A DNA stretch of 10,766 nucleotides from Hylemonella sp. UBA6679 (GTDB lineage Bacteria > Pseudomonadota > Gammaproteobacteria > Burkholderiales > Burkholderiaceae_C): positions 1 through 10,766 of the forward strand of contig DKJZ01000092.1 of assembly GCA_002454975.1 (NCBI GenBank). The letters are read 5' to 3'. The notes under the pieces were generated by a model that saw nothing but the letters and a program-made list of their open reading frames with translations, was not told the origin of the DNA and ran no database searches. The position numbers and the translations under genes were made by a program. Shown here piece after piece: positions 1 to 6,941 of this stretch (position 1 is its first letter; each line of letters opens with the position of its first letter).

Positions 1-653
1 GGCGTCCACAGCACATTGCCCGGGTGACAGTCGCCGTGCAGGCGCAGCGTGCGAATACCACCAGGCTCTTGGTGCCCAGACAAAACCCCATGCGCTTCGA
101 CCAAGGCCAAGGCCTGTTCACACACCTTGCGCCAGGTTTGCGCAACCTCCAGCGGGATGTGCTGGCCTTGGGTGAGCAGGTCCATGGCGTCGCGCCCAAA
201 GGTTTGTGCATTCAGGGCTGGTCGATGAGTGAACGGCTTGGTGGCGCCCACGGCGTGGATGCGGGCCAAAAAACGGCCCAACCAAAGCAAGACCTCATCA
301 TCATCCAGCGAGACCTGGCGCCCGCCTTTACGCGGGCTGACTGAAAAGTAAAACCCTTGGGCCTCATGCAATGTATGGTCTTTTAGGGCTCTAGGCCCCA
401 CCAATGGGACATCTTGCGCTATCAAATCTGCAGCAAATGCGTGCTCTTCCAGAATCTGCTCGCGGCTCCAACGGCCGGGCCGGTAAAACTTGGCCACCAC
501 CTGCTCACCATCCTCAAGATGGAGCTGGTAAACCCGATTTTCAAACGAGTTGAGCGCTTGGAGCCGCCCGTCGCAATACAAACCAATCTCGGCCATCGCA
601 TCAATCACCACCTCGGGCGTCAGGGTTTCAAACGGGTGGCGGTTGATGTTCAT
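1..653 (-). CDS. srkA: SrkA/YihE-type stress response Ser/Thr protein kinase (C-terminus beyond window)
   Basis: This open frame starts at an ATG at 653-651 and runs off the left edge of the window without a stop, giving 217 codons of a protein that is usually about 330 residues. The translation begins MNINRHPFETLTPEVVIDAM and contains NSFENRVYQL, VVAKFYRPGRWSREQILEEH, FYFSVSPRKGGRQ and, near the cut, LRLHGDCHPGNVLW. These blocks match what I know of Escherichia coli SrkA (YihE), including the HGDxHxGN catalytic loop of the aminoglycoside-phosphotransferase/choline-kinase fold and the lysine of VVAKFY as the likely ATP-binding lysine. The metal-binding D and the C-terminal helices lie outside the window. 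SrkA is a cytoplasmic Ser/Thr kinase linked to the Cpx envelope-stress response and survival under stress. A GGGGGA ribosome-binding site lies 10 bases before the start. The gene is divergent from the small gene at 879. A generic APH-family kinase is the alternative, but the SrkA-specific blocks make it unlikely. Confidence 0.93.
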   Translation of the reverse strand, partial: MNINRHPFETLTPEVVIDAMAEIGLYCDGRLQALNSFENRVYQLHLEDGEQVVAKFYRPGRWSREQILEEHAFAADLIAQDVPLVGPRALKDHTLHEAQGFYFSVSPRKGGRQVSLDDDEVLLWLGRFLARIHAVGATKPFTHRPALNAQTFGRDAMDLLTQGQHIPLEVAQTWRKVCEQALALVEAHGVLSGHQEPGGIRTLRLHGDCHPGNVLWT

Positions 654-772
654 GCGCCGATTGTCCCCCAAACGAAACCACGCCAGCCTTGAGGCAGATC
701 ACGCGCCAAACCCCTGAAATGAAGGCGCTTAGCAGGTCAATACACAGCGCGAACTGCCCAAAGCTGGGGGTT

Positions 773-791
773 TGTCAGGTTTCTTCTGACA
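773..791. repeat. Perfect 6-bp inverted repeat in the divergent intergenic region
   Basis: TGTCAG, a 7-base spacer (gtttctt) and CTGACA form a perfect dyad. It lies in the 225-bp gap between the divergent srkA-like gene (start at 653) and the small gene (start at 879), where an operator would be expected. The 19-bp size suits a dimeric regulator, or a short hairpin. It could also be chance: a 6-bp arm pair is not rare at this scale. I could not settle on convincing -35/-10 boxes for either gene in this gap. Confidence 0.3.
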
Positions 792-878
792 CGCGGTGCA
801 GGCAGGCGCTGACTATCAAGCATGACGGCTCAGGGCTAAAGTTCATTCAACTTTTACCGATGTTAACGAAAGTATCAA

Positions 879-1082
879 ATGCGAACTCAAGCCATGTCCC
901 TGAACCCTTTCAGTCTCATGATGGAACCCGAAGTGGTGTTGCAAGCCATGGAGCGCTCGGCCAGCCTTAAGAGCCTGCGTCGTCGCCAGCTCCACCCCCT
1001 GGACAAACCTGTGATCCCTTATGTCAAGGGTTACCGTGCTGAAGACGACGACAACGAAGAGGACATGGACGAGCAGCCCTGA
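879..1082 (+). CDS. Small acidic conserved hypothetical protein
   Basis: This is a 67-codon frame ending in TGA. The protein begins MRTQAMSLNPFSLMMEPEVV, has a basic middle (SLKSLRRRQLHPLDKPVIP) and ends in a strongly acidic tail (EDDDNEEDMDE). I recall similar small proteins with an NPFSLMM...PLDKP pattern in Burkholderiales genomes, which supports a real gene. No function is known to me. No signal peptide or membrane helix is visible, so it is probably cytosolic. The start is uncertain: the ATG at 879 has only a weak GAAAG-like purine stretch upstream, and an in-frame ATG at 894 would give MSLNPF, with no better ribosome-binding site. It lies 39 bp before the DUF6352-like gene in the same direction, so the two may be co-transcribed. 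Confidence 0.7.
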   Translation: MRTQAMSLNPFSLMMEPEVVLQAMERSASLKSLRRRQLHPLDKPVIPYVKGYRAEDDDNEEDMDEQP

Positions 1083-1121
1083 AGACCTTGCAGGCTTGAG
1101 CCCGGTGCTAGGATCGGGCGC

Positions 1122-2210
1122 ATGTCTGAAAGCTCCTCGGGCCAGCGCCCTGATTTTTGGCCCGACTGTGGCTACGCCCACACCGTGGCTGATGCACGTG
1201 GTTGGCTGACCCCCCAGCCCGCTTATTGGGCTGTGTTTTTAAAGCGGCCAGAACTGGCCCTGGTGCCCGAATCGTGTGCAGCCGAAATCCGCCTGCACCG
1301 CAATTTGCAAAGCAACCCTTTGTTGCGCGTGAACGAGGCTTCCTTGGCCTTGCTCCAAGACGAAGACGCCCGCAGCAACTACCGCATGTTCATTCGGTTT
1401 CGCGATGCGGTTCAAAGCAACGCAACCCTCGAGGGCTTTTACCTCGACATGTTGAACCAGGGTGCTGTGGCGCACCCGCCGCTGTTCATCGACTTGCTGG
1501 TGCAAACCATGCTGCGCGGCATGCTCAACAACCACACCGACCCTTTGCTGGCGCGCGCCGCAGAGTTGCTGTTTCGCCAACAGCGCATCAGTGTTCAGGA
1601 TGGGCAGTTGCTCAGCGCCGATGCGCAAGCCCTGGATGACATGAGCGAAGACGGCGGCTTAGGTGCAATTGGCCGCTTGCTCAAAGAAAGCCAAGCGCCG
1701 CTGCGCGATGCGCAACTTCGCGTACTGAACACGGACAACGCGCAAGCTTATTGGCAGCACACGAGCCACCGCTTTGTGCTGGACCTGAGCCACGAAATGA
1801 CGCAAACACTGAGCCACGGCCTCACACTCAAGCTGGCCAAAGCGCGCAGTGGTCTCAAAGCATTGAGCGATGTGCTGGTCATGTGGGTTGCGCATTTTTT
1901 AGGTGTGAAGGTGCGCATAGAGCCCGTGCCCAGCATCGACGATCAGGCCTGGCGTTGGCACACGGGTTTGGACAGCGCATCAACTGCCCTGCTCAATGCT
2001 CTGTACCAGGGCCAGACGCTGGCGCCAGACGCACTCTCGCGCCTGGTGAGTCTCTTCAAATTACGCTTTGACGATGAAACACAGGTGCAAGAGGACATGC
2101 ACGGCAAGCCGGTTTATTTGGGCTTGGCCATGACGGCAGACAACACCGTCAAGCTCAAACCCCAAAACCTGCTGCTGAACCTGCCGCTTAAGCCCGCCAG
2201 CTTGCGCTGA
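1122..2210 (+). CDS. DUF6352-like protein of unknown function
   Basis: This 362-residue frame has Comamonadaceae-like codon use throughout. Visible blocks are DFWPDCGY near residue 11, a region around residue 45 containing RPELALVPESCAAE, ENYR-like SNYRMFIRFRDAV near residue 90, PPLFIDLLVQTMLRGML near residue 120, and a C-terminal segment with KPVYLGLAM and KLKPQNLLLNLPL. I associate this pattern with the proteobacterial DUF6352 family, whose members have no established activity; the family name is from memory and unverified. There is no signal peptide and no membrane helix, so it should be cytosolic and mostly helical. An AGGA stretch lies about 10 bases before the start. It follows the small acidic gene after 39 bp and ends 1 bp short of the end of icmF on the other strand. 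Any link to C4 acyl-CoA metabolism is only positional. Confidence 0.8.
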   Translation: MSESSSGQRPDFWPDCGYAHTVADARGWLTPQPAYWAVFLKRPELALVPESCAAEIRLHRNLQSNPLLRVNEASLALLQDEDARSNYRMFIRFRDAVQSNATLEGFYLDMLNQGAVAHPPLFIDLLVQTMLRGMLNNHTDPLLARAAELLFRQQRISVQDGQLLSADAQALDDMSEDGGLGAIGRLLKESQAPLRDAQLRVLNTDNAQAYWQHTSHRFVLDLSHEMTQTLSHGLTLKLAKARSGLKALSDVLVMWVAHFLGVKVRIEPVPSIDDQAWRWHTGLDSASTALLNALYQGQTLAPDALSRLVSLFKLRFDDETQVQEDMHGKPVYLGLAMTADNTVKLKPQNLLLNLPLKPASLR

Positions 2211-2211
2211 C

Positions 2212-5200
2212 TTACATGTTGCGGCGGTACTGGCCGCCCACCTCAAACAGCGCGCTGGTGATTTGACCCAGCGAGCACACCCGCACCGCGTCCATCAGCA
2301 CCTCGAACACATTGCCGTTGTGGATCACGGTTTGCTGCAGCTTCTTGAGCACGGCAGGTGCTTGGTCGGCATGGCGGGTGTGGAAGTCTTGCAAGCGCTT
2401 GAGCTGGTTTTGCTTTTCGTCTTCGGTGGAACGCGCCAACTCGAGCTTGTCCATCACCGCATCGCCCTTGGGGTTGCGGAAGGTGTTCACGCCAATGATG
2501 GGCAACTCGCCGGTGTGCTTGAGCATCTCGTAGTGCATGGACTCGTCTTGGATGCGGCCACGCTGGTAGCCAGTTTCCATCGCGCCCAACACACCCCCAC
2601 GCTCGGCAATGCGCTCGAACTCTGAGAGCACGGCTTCTTCGACCAACTCGGTGAGCTCTTCGATGATGAACGCACCCTGGCTGGGGTTTTCGTTTTTCGC
2701 CAAGCCCCACTCGCGGTTGATGATGAGCTGGATCGCCATGGCGCGGCGCACCGAGTCTTCGGTGGGCGTGGTGATGGCTTCGTCAAATGCGTTGGTGTGC
2801 AGCGAGTTGCAGTTGTCGTAAATCGCGATCAGCGCCTGCAGCGTGGTGCGGATGTCGTTGAACTGGATCTCTTGCGCGTGCAAGCTGCGGCCACTGGTTT
2901 GAATGTGGTATTTGAGCTTTTGGCTGCGTTCGTTCGCGCCGTACTTCTCCTTCATGGCCACCGCCCAAATACGGCGCGCCACGCGGCCCATCACGGTGTA
3001 CTCGGGGTCCATGCCGTTGGAGAAGAAGAAGCTCAGGTTAGGCGCAAAGTCATCGATGTGCATGCCGCGCGCCAGGTACGCTTCCACCAAGGTGAAGCCA
3101 TTGGACAGCGTGAAGGCCAGCTGGCTGATCGGGTTGGCACCCGCTTCGGCGATGTGGTACCCGCTGATGGACACGCTATAGAAATTGCGCACGCCATGGT
3201 GCACAAAGTACTGCGCAATGTCGCCCATGACCTTGAGGGAAAACTCGGTCGAGAAGATGCAGGTGTTTTGGCCCTGGTCTTCTTTCAAGATGTCGGCTTG
3301 CACCGTGCCGCGCACATTTTCCAAGACCCATTCGCGAATTTTTTGCGCTTCGGTGTCGGTGGGCTCACGGCCGTTGTCGGCCTTGAACTTGTCCAGGTTC
3401 TGGTCGATGGCGGTGTTCATGAACATGGCCAGGATGCTGGGTGCCGGGCCATTGATGGTCATGGAGACACTGGTACTGGGGTTGCACAGGTCAAAGCCCT
3501 CGTACAGCACCTTCATGTCGTCCAGCGTGGCAATGCTCACGCCCGAATTGCCCACCTTGCCGTAAATGTCGGGGCGCAGATCGGGGTCGTTGCCGTAGAG
3601 CGTGACCGAGTCGAACGCGGTGCTCAAACGCTTGGCAGGCATGCCTTCGCTGAGCAGCTTGAAGCGGCGGTTGGTGCGGAACGGGTCGCCCTCACCGGCG
3701 AACATGCGGGTGGGGTCTTCGTTCTCGCGCTTGAAGGCAAAGGTGCCCGCGGTGTAGGGGTAGCTGCCTGGCACGTTGTCGAGCATGAGCCACTTCAAAA
3801 TTTCGCCGTGGTCCTCGTACTGCGGCAAGCTCACCTTGCGGATGGTGGTGCCCGACAAGCTCTTGGTGGTCAGCGCGGTGCGGATTTCTTTGTCGCGGAT
3901 TTTCACCACGTACTCATCGCCCGCGTAAGCGCTTTGCATTTGCGGCCATTGGGCCAGCAATTTCTTGGCGCTGGGGTCTTGCACCTCTTCACGCTGCGCG
4001 GCCAAATCCAAGGCGGCTTCCGAGGCGCGGGCTTTGGTGGGCTTGCCCACTTGCAGCATGGTGGCTGCGGCTTTGAGCTGCTGTATTTCGCGGGCCAACT
4101 TGGCTTGTTCGCGGGCGCGGTGTTTGTAGCCGCGCACGGTGTCGCTGATCTCGGCCAGGTAACGGGTGCGTGCGGCAGGCACGATGGGGGTTTGGTTGGT
4201 GCTGTGGCGCACATCGACCACGGGCAGCTGGCCCTCGCCCAGCGTGAGACCCAACTCAGCCAAGCGTGGCTTGAGTGCTTGGTACAAGGCAGTCACACCG
4301 TCGTCATTGAAGCGCGCGGCCATGGTGCCAAACACCGGCATGTGCTCGGTCGGTACGGTCCAGGCTTCTTTGTTGCGCTGCACTTGCTTGGCCACATCGC
4401 GCAGCGCGTCGCTCGCGCCTTTGCGGTCAAATTTGTTGATGGCCACGAACTCGGCAAAGTCCAGCATGTCGATTTTTTCCAGCTGGCTGGCCGCGCCGAA
4501 CTCGGGCGTCATGACGTACATGGGCACATCCACATGCGGCACGATCGCCGCATCGCCCTGGCCGATGCCTGAGGTTTCCACCACAATCAGATCAAAGCCC
4601 GCGCACTTGCAAGCCGCCACCACATCGGGCAAGGCCTGGCTGATTTCGCTGCCGAAATCGCGGGTGGCCAATGAGCGCATGAACACGCGTGCGCCCTGCC
4701 CCCAGGGGTTGATGGCGTTCATGCGGATGCGGTCGCCCAACAAGGCGCCACCACTCTTGCGGCGTGAAGGGTCGATGCTGATCACCGCGATGCGCAGCGC
4801 GTCGCCCTGGTCCAGGCGAATGCGGCGAATCAACTCATCGGTCAGGCTGGATTTACCCGCGCCACCGGTGCCCGTGATGCCCAGCACCGGGGTTTTGACC
4901 TTGGCGGCCTGGGCGCGCAGCTCGGTCATCAGCGCCTCATCGGCTTTGCCGTTTTCCAGCGCGGTCATGAGCTGCGCCAAGGCGCGCCAATTCATTTCGC
5001 CATGGCCTTGAATGGCAGCCAGTTTGGACGGCGCGTAACTGGTGATGTCTTGGTCGCAACGCATCACCATCTCGCCGATCATGCCAGCCAAGCCCATGCG
5101 CTGGCCGTCTTCGGGGCTGTAAATGCGGGTCACGCCGTAGTCTTGTAGCTCACGAATTTCTGGGGGAACAATCACGCCGCCGCCGCCGCCAAACACCTGG

Positions 5201-5505
5201 ATGTGTGAACCACCGCGGCTCTTGAGCAGGTCGACCATGTACTTGAAGTACTCCACATGCCCGCCCTGGTAAGAGCTGATGGCAATGCCCTGCACGTCTT
5301 CTTGCAAAGCAGCGGTGACCACTTCGTCCACGCTGCGGTTGTGGCCCAGGTGGATCACCTCAGCGCCCATGCTTTGCAAAATGCGGCGCATGATGTTGAT
5401 GGCCGCGTCATGCCCATCAAACAAGCTGGCAGCCGTGACGAAACGCACCTTGTGCGTGGGGCGGTAATTGGCCAAGGCTTTGAATTCAGCGGACAGGTCG
5501 GTCAT
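2212..5505 (-). CDS. icmF: Fused isobutyryl-CoA mutase with G-protein chaperone domain (IcmF)
   Basis: IcmF interconverts isobutyryl-CoA and n-butyryl-CoA using adenosylcobalamin, linking valine or branched acyl-CoA and butyrate pathways in the cytosol. The 1097-residue protein has the full order: a B12-binding domain (residues 20-150; DGHDAAIN at 30-37 with His32 as the likely cobalt ligand, GGGGG at 106-110), a MeaB/MeaI-like GTPase (Walker A GTGGAGKS at 212-219, ETSGIGQGD at 310-318, NKFD at 357-360), a linker, and a mutase TIM-barrel domain (about 560-1097). Phe589/Phe591 in GTFAFK and Gln746 in GQNTC fit the isobutyryl-CoA rather than the methylmalonyl-CoA type, by my recollection of the family. 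I chose the ATG at 5505 because GGAG lies 6 bases upstream and the protein then starts MTDLSAEF. An in-frame ATG at 5574 would add 23 residues with no family character and overlap the palindrome at 5553-5574. The gene is intact and probably a single transcription unit. Confidence 0.96.
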   Translation of the reverse strand: MTDLSAEFKALANYRPTHKVRFVTAASLFDGHDAAINIMRRILQSMGAEVIHLGHNRSVDEVVTAALQEDVQGIAISSYQGGHVEYFKYMVDLLKSRGGSHIQVFGGGGGVIVPPEIRELQDYGVTRIYSPEDGQRMGLAGMIGEMVMRCDQDITSYAPSKLAAIQGHGEMNWRALAQLMTALENGKADEALMTELRAQAAKVKTPVLGITGTGGAGKSSLTDELIRRIRLDQGDALRIAVISIDPSRRKSGGALLGDRIRMNAINPWGQGARVFMRSLATRDFGSEISQALPDVVAACKCAGFDLIVVETSGIGQGDAAIVPHVDVPMYVMTPEFGAASQLEKIDMLDFAEFVAINKFDRKGASDALRDVAKQVQRNKEAWTVPTEHMPVFGTMAARFNDDGVTALYQALKPRLAELGLTLGEGQLPVVDVRHSTNQTPIVPAARTRYLAEISDTVRGYKHRAREQAKLAREIQQLKAAATMLQVGKPTKARASEAALDLAAQREEVQDPSAKKLLAQWPQMQSAYAGDEYVVKIRDKEIRTALTTKSLSGTTIRKVSLPQYEDHGEILKWLMLDNVPGSYPYTAGTFAFKRENEDPTRMFAGEGDPFRTNRRFKLLSEGMPAKRLSTAFDSVTLYGNDPDLRPDIYGKVGNSGVSIATLDDMKVLYEGFDLCNPSTSVSMTINGPAPSILAMFMNTAIDQNLDKFKADNGREPTDTEAQKIREWVLENVRGTVQADILKEDQGQNTCIFSTEFSLKVMGDIAQYFVHHGVRNFYSVSISGYHIAEAGANPISQLAFTLSNGFTLVEAYLARGMHIDDFAPNLSFFFSNGMDPEYTVMGRVARRIWAVAMKEKYGANERSQKLKYHIQTSGRSLHAQEIQFNDIRTTLQALIAIYDNCNSLHTNAFDEAITTPTEDSVRRAMAIQLIINREWGLAKNENPSQGAFIIEELTELVEEAVLSEFERIAERGGVLGAMETGYQRGRIQDESMHYEMLKHTGELPIIGVNTFRNPKGDAVMDKLELARSTEDEKQNQLKRLQDFHTRHADQAPAVLKKLQQTVIHNGNVFEVLMDAVRVCSLGQITSALFEVGGQYRRNM

Positions 5506-5511
5506 GGGCAG

Positions 5512-5515
5512 CTCC
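5512..5515 (-). promoter_or_regulatory. Ribosome-binding site of icmF
   Basis: On the minus strand GGAG lies 6 bases before the ATG at 5505. This spacing and sequence decide the start over the upstream in-frame ATG at 5574. Confidence 0.8.
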
Positions 5516-5552
5516 GGTGTGGGCGGGTCATCAACGCGGGAAGGTTCGCAAG

Positions 5553-5574
5553 TTGACGTTAACGTAAACGTCAA
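5553..5574. promoter_or_regulatory. Near-perfect palindrome upstream of icmF, probable LiuR-like operator
   Basis: A 22-bp dyad lies 48 bp before the icmF start. It has outer arms TTGACGTT and AACGTCAA and matches its own reverse complement at all but the two central-arm positions (A/A at 5561 and 5566). It contains three ACGT units at 5556, 5562 and 5568, exactly 6 bp apart. The left 16 bases, TTGACGTTAACGTAAA, look like the motif I remember for MerR-family LiuR-type regulators of branched-chain amino-acid and acyl-CoA catabolism in proteobacteria; that is recall, not a search. On the minus strand a TTGACG that could serve as a -35 box is inside the dyad, so binding would affect icmF transcription. 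No matching -10 box is clear. The regulator gene is not in the window. Confidence 0.65.
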
Positions 5575-5592
5575 TCTTACCGTCTTTCGGGC

Positions 5593-6843
5593 TCAGAGCC
5601 AGCGAAAAGCGACCATGGCCACCACCGTGGCTGGCGCTGCCGCCAAAAACAAGCCCAAGGGGCTGATCACGCCATCCTCAAACTTGTCTTTCAGAATGGC
5701 GGCTCCTGCAGGGTTGGGGGCGTTGGCAATGATGGTCAAACCGCCGCCAGTCACAGCACCGGCCACCAGCGCCACCTTGAAGTCCAGCGTGGGTGAGTCC
5801 AACAGGGAACCCAAATAGGTCAGCGCAGCGTTGTCAGTGATGGCGGTGAGGGCAGTGGCGCCAAAATAAATGGCATTGGCATCCATGCCTGAGAGCAAGG
5901 GTTGCAGCCACCAGGCCTGCAAGCGCCCCAACACCACCAACCCAGCCAAGAAAAATGCCACCAACAAGGCCTCGCGCAAAATCAAAGGGGTTTGAAAACG
6001 TTGGTAAGCCGCCGTAAAGCCCATAAAGAACAAAAACAAGCCCATGAAAACCACTGGGTGATGCGAGAACACCACCACGGCCATGAGGAACAAGAGGTGC
6101 ACCAGCACCACTGAGAAAGGCACCACCGCCTGTGCAGCAGGCACATCACCCACATGGCCGAGCTCGCGCCGAAACAACAGCATCACACCTGCGGCATTGA
6201 CGACAACTGCCAAAGCCGCCTTCCAACCAAAGGTGGTGAGCATGAAAGTCATGTCCCAGTTCCATTTGGCCGCCACCATCAGCACCGGCGGCGCAGCAAA
6301 CGAGGTCAAGGTGCCGCCAATTGAAATGTTCACAAACAACACGCCCAAGGTGGCGTATTTCAAACGGTTGGACACGGGCTGACGCAACAGGGTGTCGCGC
6401 AGCATGATGGCTGCCAGGGTCATGGCTGCTGGCTCGGTGATGAAGGAACCCAACAGGGGCACCACCGACATCATGGTCAGGTACATGGCCATGCCACGCG
6501 GCATGGGCAAACACCGCGCGATCCAACGCACAGCATCGCCAGCGAACTGCAACACAGGGCGCGTGCCAGCGATCACCATGATGGCAAACACAAACATGGG
6601 CTCGGTGAAGTTACAGGTTTCTAAGTACGCGACGGCCTGTTCTTTGCCCTGCATCCCGAAGATGAACAGCACCAGCACCATGGCCCAAAAACCAAATACC
6701 ACCTCAACCTCACCGAGCAGGTGCCAAAACCCTGCATGGCTAGGTTGGGCGTGCGCCAAGCGTTCGAAAAATTTGGTGGAGAAAGTGTGCACCACAGCGA
6801 GTGCAAACAAGCTGGCGCCGAGTATTTCTAGGGTTGTGGGCAT
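5593..6843 (-). CDS. Putative Na+/H+ antiporter (Na_H_antiport_3-like)
   Basis: This 416-residue, strongly hydrophobic inner-membrane protein appears to have about 10-12 membrane segments, beginning with a helix at residues 5-20. Its blocks IAGTRPVLQFAGDA (91-104), SFITEPAAMTLA (133-144), FVNISIGGTLTSFAAPP (170-186), AITDNAALTYLG (334-345) and GGGLTIIANAPNPAG (367-381) fit the putative Na+/H+ antiporter family Pfam Na_H_antiport_3 in the ion-transporter superfamily. The two Gly/Asn/Pro-rich segments, at 170-186 and 367-381, look like the paired re-entrant hairpins of the inverted repeat in this superfamily. The ATG at 6843 has no good Shine-Dalgarno sequence (the preceding bases are GCCCACC). 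It lies downstream of the TRAP operon terminator, so it likely has its own promoter, which I cannot identify. The family assignment is fairly secure; the actual ions carried are inferred from the family name only. Confidence 0.85.
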   Translation of the reverse strand: MPTTLEILGASLFALAVVHTFSTKFFERLAHAQPSHAGFWHLLGEVEVVFGFWAMVLVLFIFGMQGKEQAVAYLETCNFTEPMFVFAIMVIAGTRPVLQFAGDAVRWIARCLPMPRGMAMYLTMMSVVPLLGSFITEPAAMTLAAIMLRDTLLRQPVSNRLKYATLGVLFVNISIGGTLTSFAAPPVLMVAAKWNWDMTFMLTTFGWKAALAVVVNAAGVMLLFRRELGHVGDVPAAQAVVPFSVVLVHLLFLMAVVVFSHHPVVFMGLFLFFMGFTAAYQRFQTPLILREALLVAFFLAGLVVLGRLQAWWLQPLLSGMDANAIYFGATALTAITDNAALTYLGSLLDSPTLDFKVALVAGAVTGGGLTIIANAPNPAGAAILKDKFEDGVISPLGLFLAAAPATVVAMVAFRWL

Positions 6844-6875
6844 GGTGGGCTTGGCGAAATAAAGTGATGAATGAT

Positions 6876-6904
6876 AAAAAAAACGAGCACACCTTGCGGT
6901 GTGC
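6876..6904 (-). terminator. Intrinsic terminator after dctM
   Basis: On the minus strand GCACACC, a GCAA tetraloop of the GNRA type, and GGTGTGC form a perfect 7-bp stem, followed after TCG by eight T residues. It lies 38 bp after the dctM stop and before the antiporter start, so it should close the dctPQM transcript and separate it from the antiporter gene. Confidence 0.88.
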
Positions 6905-6941
6905 CCTTTGATTTCTCAGTTCTTATGAGGGGTCTGTGAGC

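Noticed and set aside
2797..4572. 591-codon plus-strand open frame antisense to icmF
   Set aside because: It lies wholly inside icmF, and the protein is rich in His, Val, Gly and Ala as expected from the reverse reading of GC-biased codons. It shows no family motif, and icmF itself is beyond doubt.
5590..5600. Small dyad GGCTC-A-GAGCC at the antiporter stop codon as a terminator
   Set aside because: The stem is only 4-5 bp and no T-run follows on either strand.
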